Source of the DNA: Tricholomella constricta
Taxonomy: Eukaryota > Basidiomycota > Agaricomycetes > Agaricales > Lyophyllaceae
Reading direction: 5' to 3'
Assembly (NCBI GenBank): GCA_013368375.1
Contig: JAACJP010000015.1
Span: 496,001-560,000 of the forward strand
DNA length: 64,000 nucleotides
Part shown: positions 23,874 through 34,756 of the stretch, piece by piece
Layout: the number at the start of each line of letters is the position of its first letter
Numbering within the stretch: position 1 is the stretch's first letter
Notes under the pieces: generated by a model
Database searches by the model: none
What the model was told of the DNA's origin: nothing
Seen by the model: the letters and a program-made list of their open reading frames with translations, nothing else
Made by a program: the position numbers and the translations under genes

Positions 23874-25925
23874 ATGATAACGTCAGTCAGACACGTTCTT
23901 TTTTCTTTCCTTTATGTCCATTCAACCTCTCTCTCGCGTCCCAGCTTGCTGGTGGATCTCGTCGCTGTACATATTCTCTTGCGCTCGAATCACTTTCTCA
24001 GTTTCACACTATCACTATCTCTCCATACGCGCTAGTTTATATTGATTATACGCGTCTCTCTTCATGCCCGCGGCATGTACATTCTTCCGCATCCTAGCTA
24101 GCTTTGGGTGTTGATGAAGCCAGGTGTAGTCGTTTACGAGCACTGCTTATCTGTAGTATATCTCCAATACAACATGTCTTGATGCTATGAATCCAAGTAA
24201 TATTTTCATCCATCCAGCCACCTATCCATCCAAGCTTCGATCCTTCCAAACGAGACATGACGGACTATTAAATGTTCCGTACTCACAGAGACACCACGGA
24301 ATGTCGTATTGGAATAGCTCGTGTGGAGTGAGTGCATACACACTGTTTGTTCTTTTTCTATGCCAGCCAAAAGCCAGCTTCCACGGCGCCGCTGAACGAC
24401 TTTTGAAACCTTCGAAGTGTATGGAGAAATCAAACAGTAGTCTGAAAACAGGGCGCCGCACGTCATTTTTTGGGCCGTGGTCATTCAGCAACATTAGGTT
24501 AAGCCGCGTGAAACGAGGTACTTCTGTCCATTCCTGAACTTACAATTTGGTCGCATATCGCAGACTGATGTGGGCTAGACTCAAAAGAACTGACATTTCT
24601 GTAGCAGCACGCAACGAGGGAAATATGGACAACACAAAATATTGCGCGTTTCATGAAGGACCACGTCTAAGCGGCTGGTGTTTTGCGGTGACGACATGGA
24701 ATATTTCAAAGTCCCACCACGTTAGATTCAGCCTTGACCAAATAAACATGCCCTCTTGATCCTGGAGCTCGGAGACTGAGCGCACATAGAGATGTGCTGG
24801 ATTCAGAGAGGAAGGACCCCGTGGCAATGCATGATATGTCCTACTATCTCGTATTTCGCATCGCTTTTTCTCCTTAGGGCATGGCTGCTGTGCAACTGCC
24901 TGAAGTTGTAGATGGGAGGCCGGGGATATGCCTCAAGGCGTGTCATGAGGAGAGGAGTCAGACAACTTAGAAGGTGTTATGGACAGCGTCACCAGGTCTT
25001 CTACCATTGACGGAACTCGAAAAATGACGAAATCTGACTAGTCTTTTGAAGTCATTCAGGTGGCATTTGAGAGGAGAAGAAGAGGGATGCAGGGCACTCT
25101 AGTTTCAGGGCTTTGCAGTGGATGAATGCTGTGGAGTGCTGTGGAACCAAATTAAAACGAAAAGACAAGTGACCATTGACATAATGACAAGCGGCGGGAG
25201 TGGCCGAACAAACTGATCGTTTGCCACCATATGGGGCCACTGTCACAGCGACCTATGCTCACTGTACTTCGACCGTGATGATAGAGAACAAACAAAAATA
25301 ATGTTCACACTCCGGGTAAGTACTAGGCCATTTCTTAGAGACTTCAGCACAAGTTTTGTACCTATCCAATACCTATCTCCAGTGAAGCAATCAATTGACT
25401 TTGCGCCACGATATGTCATTGCTCGTAATAGCCTCTTTTACGGTGTTACCTCAAATGAAGGCTGGCCCATTTAAGGATGTAAACGTATCGAATTAGTTAC
25501 TAATTGTGGTGTTAGGATACACGAGTAAAGGTACAACAATAAGCAGAAGGTAGGAGCGACAACCTCGGATCACTACCAAGCAGAGAAGGCGCCACAATGA
25601 GAAACAAAATACAACAAAAAGCGACGTGTCCGATTATCCGATTATTCGTTTACCATGCTGACGCATTCGGTGGTAAGGGCCTTACATCGAGGCTTTAGCT
25701 CAAAGAACCAGGTCCTCGTTATCTCGTCGAAGCCAGAACATTGGATACGAAGATTCTCGAACAAGGGAAATCCCAGTTCCTTGAAAAGTTTTCAATCAGC
25801 TAGCGCTACTGCTCAAGGCGAAATCACTTACTTCTAGATCCTGGCTGTATAGATTGAGAGCGAAGTGGGATGGATGTGGAGAGTCCATGAACTCTCGAGG
25901 AAGCTCGAACACTAGATGTTTCGAA
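23874..25925. other. Gene-poor 2-kb region downstream of the DUF1996 gene
   Basis: This stretch contains the pyrimidine-rich 3' UTR of the DUF1996 gene, then sequence without a supported gene. Open frames on both strands (24187-24537, 24206-24494, 24547-24759, 25655-25837) are short and carry no motif. A small CATCCATCCAGCCACCTATCCATCC-like motif lies near 24210. I see no RNA gene. Confidence 0.45.
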
Positions 25926-25937
25926 TGATACTGAATA

Positions 25938-26785
25938 TCACGCCAAATCAAAAGTTGAGTGGATAAATATTTTTGAGCAGGGAGGACGACTTACTGAGAT
26001 AAAAATTGCTGGTAGATATAAAGAATGGGGTAATGGGTCGCTTGTAAATTTGGAGCTGCTTGGGGAGTGTTCGATACTTGACGAAGGGCCAGTGAAAATT
26101 GGCGGGTGCCACTCAACAGCCAAATCCTGACTCGGAAAGAACTCAGAGTATTCCAATATGAAGTTATGAAGTCCATAGAACGCGGGAGATTGTGGAAAAA
26201 CAGCCTTAGCACCATCCACAGAGTGATAACAAAGCTGCGGAACACCCTCAGGGAATTCTTCAGGCCTAGGTTCGGTATGAAGGTCTCCGTCTATATCTTT
26301 GAAGTATTGGGAAAGACTTTTCTCGAGCCTGGTGAACCATTCTGCTGACGGTGAAGTGCTAAGAAGGGATAAAGTGGCCATGAAAGTATAGAGCGGAACG
26401 GGAACTTGTTGTGGGGTAATATAACGTTCGGTGGTAATAAGAATCATACACAGGCGCTCATTGTGGGCGGAATGCGATGCAAGCACAAATAGCTGTACCT
26501 CGTCGACCAGATCGGGAAATCTTTCGTGTAAGCACTGAGTCTAGGAGTCGACACCGGCAAGAACAGCACATCATAAGGACAAGAACTGAGTAGATTGTCA
26601 AGGAGCAGCCGCCGCCAGTAGTCAGGTGCAAGTTTCCCGTGCACGTATGATTTCTGCAGACATCGAAGAGAGACTAAGGGTCCATATATTCCTCGATAGA
26701 CATAAGAGAGGCGCAAAGCAAATATAAGTGGCTGGAGGCAGTTCAGAAGCAGACAAGCTTGGACGTGAAAATTTCGGTAAAACAA
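25938..26785 (-). CDS. Hypothetical protein, exon structure uncertain
   Basis: On the minus strand a frame from about 26540 to 25938 reads LHERFPDLVDEVQLFVLASH then VPLYTFMATLSLLSTSPSAE, WFTRLEKSLSQYFKDIDGDL and SPAFYGLHNFILEYSEFFPS, with good composition for a folded protein. An upstream frame (26785-26510) contains VQACLLLNCLQPLIFALRLS and PDYWRRLLLDNLLSSC. I could not find a splice join that keeps one frame. No domain is recognised. The putative 5' end nearly touches the start of the plus-strand RING-like gene, so if real the two share a very short promoter. Chance open frames or a gene relic are alternatives. Confidence 0.3.
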
Positions 26786-26887
26786 TCATCTGACTGGCCC
26801 GTGCGCTGCTGACAAACCCGGATTGTGGGTGGACAAAGGCTTGAACAACGACCACCACCATCGAGGGCTACTCTCACTTTTCTCTCG

Positions 26888-28636
26888 ATGGCCACCATCC
26901 TTGAGAGACCCATGTCTGCGCTGAGCGATGCTCCGGTGGTGCCACAACAGCGCCGACGACCTTCTATCGTTGAGGTCATCGACGTCGACCTCCTCGACGA
27001 CCCTACTCCTAGTACCTCGTCAAGGCCGACATCGCGGCCGACAGGGAGGACTCAACCAGAGACTATCTTGTTGCTCGATAGTGATGACGAGGATCCGGCT
27101 CAGCTGGGATCCTCGGGAAGCAGTAGCGCACGCCCAGGTCAGTCACCAGCGCGAGATTTAATTGCCTTATCAACTAATGCGCGAGATCATGCAGATCAGA
27201 GGCGGCAACGTCTCACTTCTCCACCTCCTCCAGCATCTGCGGGACCCAGTCAGATTCCACCAGTTCCTCGTATTCCTCGCCGTTATTCTGGTTTAGCATC
27301 ATATATTGCACCTCGGCGCTTACCTCCTGATGCATCGCCTCCAGTCGTGCGCCCAATAGATCAGCCTTTTGAATTCGAGGCCAACCTCAGGTCATCACCC
27401 CCAGCGCCTGGCTCTGCTGCTCTACATGTACATCCCAACAGACATCGACGTGTGCCATATGTCGAAGTTCGGACCAACCACCAAGCACGCCATGTCCCGT
27501 CACTCGGCCTCGGTGGTGCCATCATCTCCCTCAACCGTGCCCGCGCAGATGACCTCCACGAAATGCGCCGCGAACGGCATCGGCATCTGCTGCACAACAA
27601 CACGAACATCGGGGCGGAGGCGCCAGGTTTTTTAGCGCGCGCTGGGAACACCATGCGGCGTATATATACAACCTTCGCACGCGGCAACGACAACGACATG
27701 GACGATGACGAATACCCAGAGATGCAGATGATGCTTGCACACGACCTCGGGCTTGACGTCGGCTTAATCGACCGATTCGATCATCCGGCACGTGGGTTCG
27801 CGCTCCAGGAGATGCTATTTCGCAGCAGGGAAAATCGCCAGCGGCACCTGGAAGCGGAGTATAAAGCCGAGTATACCCATCCTGGACAGCCCGAATCTGG
27901 CTTCACGTTTGATTTCACGCAGCCTGACCCTGAGCCTGTGCTTTCGAGGCCAGCGCCGATTATCATTGACCTGGAGGCTGATTCGGACGATACACCCGTT
28001 GCGGGTCCCAGCACGAAGCCGGCTCCGCCGTCGCCTGTCTCCAAAGTTCACACCCTCCTTGTCTGTGCGCGATGTCTGGATCCTCTTGTGTTAGGCGGCG
28101 GTCTCGTGGGCGACGAGAGGCAGAAGAAGAAAGTGTGGGCACTGAGATGTGGCCATATGATTGATGGGAAGTGTCTCGGCGTCGTTGGCGTCCCCGAGGA
28201 GCCAAACCCCGAGAGTGAGAGACGGGCGGATTCAAGTGGAAAGGGGAAAGGTAAAGCCAGGGCAGATGTCGCTTCCTTTGAGATTGCGCCTCCGCCAGCT
28301 AATACCATCCGGTCCCGGCTGAGATCACGCGCACCTCCACCTGCCGCAGCCCCTGTCGCCTCGTCGTCGACCTCTGCCCCCGCCGCTGCTCCGCCGTCGA
28401 CGTCGCCGACAATCCTAGGCAAACGGAAGCGTGCTTCCCACGCGAAACCGCGCATCGAAGCGATACACGAGTGGAAGTGCCCAGTTCCGGGTTGCGAGCG
28501 GGTACACGCGAGCGTGAAGATTGGCGGCGCGTGGACACCAGAGCCTGTCATTGGAAGCGGGGGAAAGGGGAAGGGGAAAACCAAGATGGTCCCAGAGGTG
28601 ACAGCGGGGAGGGGCGCGATTGCTGTGTTCGTGTGA
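26888..28636 (+). CDS. RING-like zinc-binding protein with three SUMO-interaction-like motifs
   Basis: A single-exon gene of 582 codons from ATG 26888 (MATILERPMSALSDAP); the in-frame codon at 26825 is less likely. SUMO-interaction-like cores, each next to acidic residues, are VEVIDVDLLDD (residues about 28-38), TILLLDSDDED (59-69) and IIIDLEADSDD (about 357-367). A Cys/His region begins with VCARCLDPLVLG (about 391), continues with ALRCGHMIDGKCLG (about 417-430) and ends, after a long disordered insertion with GKGKGKARAD, with WKCPVPGCERVHASVK (about 529-544). The spacing resembles a stretched RING finger with one ligand pair not visible. Basic KRKR and GKGKGKTK stretches suggest nuclear localisation. 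By analogy with Slx8/Rfp/RNF4, it could be a SUMO-targeted ubiquitin ligase; this is inference. Most of the protein is disordered and Pro/Ser-rich. Confidence 0.65.
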   Translation: MATILERPMSALSDAPVVPQQRRRPSIVEVIDVDLLDDPTPSTSSRPTSRPTGRTQPETILLLDSDDEDPAQLGSSGSSSARPGQSPARDLIALSTNARDHADQRRQRLTSPPPPASAGPSQIPPVPRIPRRYSGLASYIAPRRLPPDASPPVVRPIDQPFEFEANLRSSPPAPGSAALHVHPNRHRRVPYVEVRTNHQARHVPSLGLGGAIISLNRARADDLHEMRRERHRHLLHNNTNIGAEAPGFLARAGNTMRRIYTTFARGNDNDMDDDEYPEMQMMLAHDLGLDVGLIDRFDHPARGFALQEMLFRSRENRQRHLEAEYKAEYTHPGQPESGFTFDFTQPDPEPVLSRPAPIIIDLEADSDDTPVAGPSTKPAPPSPVSKVHTLLVCARCLDPLVLGGGLVGDERQKKKVWALRCGHMIDGKCLGVVGVPEEPNPESERRADSSGKGKGKARADVASFEIAPPPANTIRSRLRSRAPPPAAAPVASSSTSAPAAAPPSTSPTILGKRKRASHAKPRIEAIHEWKCPVPGCERVHASVKIGGAWTPEPVIGSGGKGKGKTKMVPEVTAGRGAIAVFV

Positions 28637-31397
28637 TCTCAGATCTAGATGGATCTCTTTGACTGTGAGATGTCGTTCTTCCGATTCCCACTCCTCCGCC
28701 GTCGTCGTCGTATCGCTATGTAGTAGATCTGTGCTATCATTATTGTGACTCTTGTGTCTTTACTTCTTTTCTGGTCCATTCCCGTTGTTTTGGGAGACTT
28801 GATGAGTCGGATGCCGAGTCCTTGCAACAGCCATCTTCTCATAGGCATGGTGGCAGTTCTTTCAAATTCAGACGGGGCTTCTAGCCGCTCGTGTATGTCG
28901 CATCACTCGGTGTCAAGGTGCCTTGGGGATGTCTGCCTGACTGTGTAGCTTGCAAAGTTCCCGAGGCCGAGGTCGCTTCCTCAGCAATGTCTGAAGTCAC
29001 GCTGTGCGCAAATCTCTAGCCTGTCATCTCTTCAATCACGGCTTGAAAAAACGGCGACTGTAAGCTAGCCGGGATGACAAGTAGTACCTGGAAATATGGC
29101 CTTGGGGATGCCTTACAATGTATCTTACTACCTGGAGGTCCCTCATAGTCTAGAACCCTCATCTACAACTCATCGAGCCATCTCTTCAATCACGGCTTAC
29201 ACGACATCGACGACTGGAAGCCAGGCTCACATACCAAGCCCTCTTACGGTATTGATCTGAGGCTAGCCTGTGAGCCCTGCAGCACCCAGCCTGCGTGCCA
29301 GTGGTGTGGCGTATTTATTTAGAACTTTGTTTACCCCAGTACAAATATACGCAAGTCCCATATAGATGGACTTTTAGCTCTGATGTAAAGTTTCTGATCT
29401 CAACCCTGCGGGAACTACATCCATCCATCCATCCAACGGTCAGCTGGCCTCGCCTTGCCCCAACCTTGGTCCGCATCATTTTAAAAGACGAGCACGCGTT
29501 CTGGTACGTTGCGAACCTCAACACGCTTGAACTTATTGAGCTCGTGCATTATCCACTCCACAGTACTTATTTTTGGGCAGTTTCAATGCTTGAGGGCTAG
29601 GGTAAGCACCCCGTGGGGTCTGGGCTAATGTGTTGCGTTGTCGCCGAGAAGCTGGCTTTGATCTGAACGGGCTTCAGATTTCCCATCAAGATCATGAGCC
29701 GCGTATAGTATTTTCCACTCCTTCGTTCGACAGTTTCTTTGGATAAAACAACCCACCGCCTATAAATTGAAGTGTTTCAAAGGCGACGATCTGGGGAACT
29801 CCAACTCCATCATCTCTCAGGAGGTCGCTGCTGCGGCACTTTTTGTTCAGGATGACAATGATGTCGGGCTATTAATCATTGATTTTGGTTTGCGGCATGT
29901 TAAATCCCCTTTCGTTAATACAAGTCACGACTTGGAGGTCAAATTTTGAGAGATTCGGGCAGGGACGAATAGGGGCGGGAGAAAGAACGCACAAATTTCC
30001 GAAGCCCGACACGCCAGCTGGTTGAACCGGTCCGGAGGTGCTGGCACTTTGATTCTGACCATATTCTCACCTTCGGCCTCGCTCTCCTCACTGTCGTCTA
30101 GGGCCGTATAAACTCATAACCTTGCTTGACATTCCAGCTATCAGGGGTATCTCTTGGACACCGTTTCCGTCCGCGATACTCACAGACTACGGAGAGATCG
30201 TGCCTTTTCTACGGTCCTCGTGAGCCCCCGTACGAGTGCGGTCGGGCAGATTCAGAGGAGCGCGATAAAATCAAGATGCAGAATGTAAAGCGTGCGAGAA
30301 ACAAATGGTAATGCGGGGAATTACTTTCACGTCAATGCGCTGGGGCCTTCCATTCTTCTGGCATTTGCAACGGCAATGTCCACGGATTTGTGTTTGAGAT
30401 TGATGCACCGACATCATTCAACAACCCATGTTGCTTCTCGATGCCCTTCCGTCGCTTTCCCGCTTTCGCAAGAGGTCATGCTTTTCAGACGTGTGTCATT
30501 AGACAGATTTAGGTGACCCAGTTTGCGTCGCGCCTCGACCAGGTGCATCCCGCCAGTGCATCTTGGAGTATCGCGCCTGCCGGTTAGAATTCATCCTGAT
30601 CAGCCTGCCATGCAGCGCGCTCCAGGCCCACATCTACTGGTCCAAGTAAGAGCTCTAGTCCTACAAAGTTCTCAAGCTCTGTCGCTAACGACGACGACTC
30701 ATTTGTCAGACCTGTCTATCTTGTCACGCGTCAGAATCCTCTCAGATTCTCTGAACCTCCATAATCTTGGCACCTCCTCCCACGTTTTGTTGTTCCGCCC
30801 CTACTGTCATCTCAAGTATCCTGCCCGCACTGATGTTCGCGACAATATATTCAATCCACCATCATTACACTTCGAATTCGAGGTCAGCCGACTGCCAAGG
30901 CTAACTTTGACTCTTTCACTCAGACGTGTGCACGCCCAAAATAGAATCTCATCAACGGTGCGTCCTGCCGGCTTGGAGGCGCGTTAAATTTTTGATGTAC
31001 TTATGGTCTTTGTTATACAGTAACTATTTACAGCTCCGCGAAAGGCCACATCGCTTACAATCTTGCCCCTTATATGCCAGAATGAACATGAAGTACCATG
31101 TTCAAGCTGAACCCGGGTCTGCGGGGTAACGTAAGTATATCACGATAATCCCCACGACCACCTGACAATGGCTATCTGTACAGGTAATCTAGGATCGTTG
31201 TGCAGCACAGAGATGCTACTCTGGGCCCGCGTGACGCTTCTACCAGTTACACGATGTCATTATATTCCAGCATCTGTGTGATGAAGAACCTCCAAGTTAG
31301 GAGCATTCTTCCAGGCCCCAAAGGTAGAAAAGGGAGCCCCGAAGTGCATTGAAACCAACACCACCTCCCACTTAGTTTCTCTTTATCATTCTCAAGT
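28637..31397. other. 2.8-kb intergenic region
   Basis: The left part is the 3' flank of the RING-like gene. A repeated 20-mer lies at 29025 and 29179. A frame at 30523-30987 is Leu/Arg-rich without motif and is not supported as a gene. The right end holds the promoter of the flavoenzyme. I saw no tRNA, transposase or reverse-transcriptase motif. Confidence 0.45.
29025..29198. repeat. Direct repeat of a 20-bp element, spacing 154 bp
   Basis: The 20-mer catctcttcaatcacggctt occurs exactly at 29025-29044 and 29179-29198. The sequence after each copy is related (CGACTGTAAGC versus CGACTGGAAGC). An 11-mer ccttggggatg also occurs twice nearby (28921 and 29100). This suggests an old tandem duplication of about 150-180 bp that has since diverged. 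Confidence 0.6.
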
Positions 31398-34015
31398 ATG
31401 CCTGTCACTGCAAAGTCTACTTTCCGCGACAAGGTTTCCGCCAGTCCGAACCTTACGGAAAGTACGTAGCTCATCTTCACCGACGTCGTTCGTATACTGA
31501 TATCTTGCTTTCAGCGGAAGTCCTCAACCTTGGTAACACCTTGAAAGCGCCCGCCGAGGAGAGCGACGTGACTGTCGTCGGCGCTGGTATTCACGGCTTG
31601 ATCTATGCTATCCATGCTCGTAAGATTCATCGAGATGAGGATCTGAAGATTGCCGTCTTCGAGAAGGCTGCTCGACCCCAGTGGAAGGTAAGGGTTCCTC
31701 CATCCTTCCAAATCACTTCGCATAACCCTTTTTGTTAGATTGGGGAGTCTACGCTTCCCCACTTCGCTCAATGGACCAAGTCGGCAGGAATGGCTCCAGA
31801 GGTAAGGTGCTTGCATTGATGTAATGAGGCATTTACTGATCATCTATGGTGTACAGTATCTTCTCAGGGTCTTTGGTCTGCACAACGGTCTCGACTTTTA
31901 CATTCTTGATCGCGAGAACCAGCCAGAATATAAGGAGTTCTGCAATAATGGTCCCCCACCTGTAGGTACCGGTCATCGTATTTTCAGCCTGATCACTGAC
32001 CAGGATGCAGTTCCTTGCTCCCGGATACCAACTCCAAAGATCGATGTCTGAGCTCGTCTTCACTGTTTTCGCCCAGCGCTTGGGTGTAAACGTGTGGCAT
32101 GGCCATGGCGCCGATATCAAGAACACAGTTCTCTCGCAAGAGGGTGACAGCGTACCCATCATACGCTCCATTGATAAGACTCTGCAAGTGACTACAAAGT
32201 CTCCGCTTGTTGTAGATGGTACTGGTCGATTCAGACAGTACGCTAGCAAGGCGGCCAGAGTCAAGCGATTTGATGGCTGGAATACCGACGCGTACTTCGG
32301 ATATTTCGAATGCGACGATGAGCCTGGAGTCATGAAGGTGGGTAATCGTCCTTGATTCTCGAAATATCTCCATAAAGCGTTTGATCTTGATCTCCAGCTG
32401 TTGCCGCATTTCGAAGGCGGAAATACCAATCACATCGTTTTCCCCGAAGGTTGGATGTACTTGATCCGTATGCTTTCTTGGCACGACTCTCCCATGGCGA
32501 ACTTGATGGACATGATTCACTACCTCTTTGACCACGCGGCAGCAGGGACGCCTAATGATGAGATACCTTCCGTAAGTGCATATCAGGCTGCGCAAATCTA
32601 TTGATAACCTAAAATGGAACATTTAGACATACGAGCTTGCCGAGATGTTCGGCTGCAAGGTCAAATGGATCTGGAGTATCGGTTACCTCACCCGAGATGA
32701 CATGACATACCCCCCCGACCTGGCCACGTACGGTTCCACTGAATCTGAGCGCCGGTTCAACTATGTCACCCAAAAGTACCAGAAGCTTACAGAAGTGATG
32801 AAAAAATTCACGCTCCTCCCCGACTACCACGGCCCAGGAACGACATGGTTTATCCGCAAGCAGCTTGCCTATCACTCGCAGGTCTATTCTGGACCGGGCT
32901 GGGTGACCATCGGTGATGGCGTCGGCTTCACGAATGCCCTTCTCAGCCCCGGCATCAACGTTGGTATGGCCTCGAGCACGTATGCAGCGCAACTCACTCC
33001 GCAAGCTATCAAAACAAAGACCGAGGAAGAGAGGGCAATGGTCTGGAAGCGCTACGATGAATATTGCGCCAAAGCTATTCCATCGCTGAACAAGATGAAC
33101 AAAGTCAGCAACAATCTCTTTGATTCTGATCATCATCATCGAACTAACGCCATTTCCCACAGTTCTTGTACCTCTGCTTCCTCCACCCATTGCTCCCGGC
33201 CCGTGTTGGTCTCCTGTGGAACATCGTCGCTGGACACGCCCTTCCAGGCTTCTCTCTCCCGACGCGTGGCTTCACCGTGAGCCTCGAAGAATTCGCGGAA
33301 TACGCCATCCACTGGTTCTGGGGCTCCCAGGTCGACGACTACGTTCGCGTCGCAGACCACACAATCGAGCTCCTCGATTCCCATCCCATCGACGACCCTG
33401 TCCCCCAGGAAACCGTCGATGCAGTAATCGCATTCTCCGAGAAGGTGAAGGCAGAGGCCATCGCCGCTGGAAAATACGTGTGCTTCCCCTTCCGCTACGA
33501 AGGCGAGTTCAGGGGCTATGGCCCCATGTTGGTACGTTTTTACGAAAGCATGGAGTTCTGGGACAGTTTTTAATTTGTTCATGGTCTTGCGTTTATAGGA
33601 GTGGGACGAGAAGAAGTTTGTGACGCAGGATGTCTTCGAGACGCAGTGCAAGGCGTGCGATACTTGGCATGTGTGCCGAGGCGACTGGAGGAAGTGCTAC
33701 ACTTGCGGTGTGATTCGTCCGTTCGAGGACTGTGAGGTACGAAGCCACGACTTGCATCACTGGGGTCTTACTTAATCGGTTGCGCTGTTGTAGATCCAGT
33801 GGCGTCCGCCCTTGGGCGACTTCGAGTTGGGCAAGTTCGCGATGCTCGCGCCTTCCCCTGAATCGGTGGGACAATGTCTTGTGGATTACGTCGCTAGGAT
33901 GAAGAAGGATGGGATGATGCCAGGCATGATGGAGAAGGAGGGCATGATGGAGAAGGAAGGCATGATGGAGAAGGAAGGCAAGATGGGCGGTGCGGCTGTC
34001 ATGGTTGGAGCTTGA
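31398..34015 (+). CDS. Flavin-dependent halogenase-like FAD monooxygenase with Cys-rich C-terminal module
   Basis: The start MPVTAKSTFRDKVSAS is at 31398. Block DVTVVGAGIHGLIYAIHARK is the N-terminal FAD-binding GxGxxG motif. KIGESTLPHFAQW matches the GES(T/L)LP block of flavin-dependent halogenases. WIWSIG stands where halogenases have WxWxIP. WVTIGDGVGFTNALLSPGIN is the second FAD motif (GDAAGF..PL.S.G). The fold is therefore the halogenase branch of FAD monooxygenases. The lysine that activates HOCl in tryptophan halogenases is not evident after the GES block (VFGLHNGLDFYI instead of FKLG..F), and the motif proline is Gly. The C-terminal exons add a segment with C-x2-C-x5-C-x6-C-x2-C spacing (CKACDTWHVC ... 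KCYTCG), zinc-ribbon-like, and a GMMEKE tandem tail. About eight short introns. The protein may hydroxylate or halogenate a phenolic substrate; the substrate is unknown. No biosynthetic partner genes adjoin. Confidence 0.8.
33905..33985 (+). repeat. Coding tandem repeat, 18-bp unit (GMMEKE)
   Basis: Near-identical 18-bp units (ggcatgatggagaaggag with a/g changes) repeat three times at the end of the flavoenzyme, giving GMMEKEGMMEKEGMMEKEG. The units are almost identical at nucleotide level, so expansion was recent. The repeat adds a Met/Lys/Glu-rich tail just before the stop. Confidence 0.85.
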
Positions 34016-34756
34016 TCCTAAGCCATTCTCTTGTAGCAAAATATTATTTATCCATTGTATAAGGAGGATCGAATACAAATCTATGTTTTAACGCTGTTTT
34101 GATTTTTTGGCAGCGAGGTCCCGGTTCACCCAATTATTCCCAGAAGTTTGTGTTTGTAATTCTAATTAAAGCCCGAAGACGGTAAAAGGGAAGAACTTCG
34201 ATGTTCCAGTAGAACGAGAGAAGGACGAGTCTCGAGGTGGGGGCAACTGAAGCTCAAAGTTGAATCGTGACCATTGATGGCATCGGGAGTTTTAGAAGGG
34301 ATCGTGTGGTGTAGTAAGTACAAGGGTTGCCCTGCTGAGCTGAGCTACTTTTATAACGGAATAGCTTGAGGCTAGTAGCGCGGGGCTTTCACAGCAAAGT
34401 CCCGTCAGGTGTACATATGTCTATACAGCAACCTTAGGCAGCTTGGGCAAAGATTTTCATGATTGACATCAGTGCGGTTCCGAGCCAATTCAGCGCCAAG
34501 AGCTTAAGCTTTCAAAATCTGGAAAGAAAGGTCTCTTGTCCGAGTCCAATAACTCGCGATTACGACCACGTAGCCAACGTAGGGACTTATCATGACTCAA
34601 GTCAGGCTTAGAGCTCGAGACCTGGACGAGTTCACATTTTTGTGTCTAACGAGTTGATCGCGTTCGACGGACATGGCGGGCCGTTGCTTCCGGCTTCAAA
34701 AATCACGAATCACAATTTGCTGCTTGGCCTCTTACCACCACAAGCTCCTTTCTGCT
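34016..34756. other. Intergenic region between the flavoenzyme and the ECM11 gene
   Basis: 740 bp. It holds the 3' flank of the flavoenzyme and the promoter of the ECM11-domain gene. No gene, repeat or RNA is seen. Confidence 0.5.

Noticed and set aside
28048..28584. 178-codon minus-strand frame
   Set aside because: It is antisense to the GC-rich coding sequence of the RING-like gene and has no motif.
31993..32622. 209-codon minus-strand frame
   Set aside because: It overlaps well-supported exons of the flavoenzyme and crosses their introns.
31398..34015. Assignment as a tryptophan halogenase
   Set aside because: The expected catalytic lysine and the IP of WxWxIP are not evident, so only halogenase-like can be supported.
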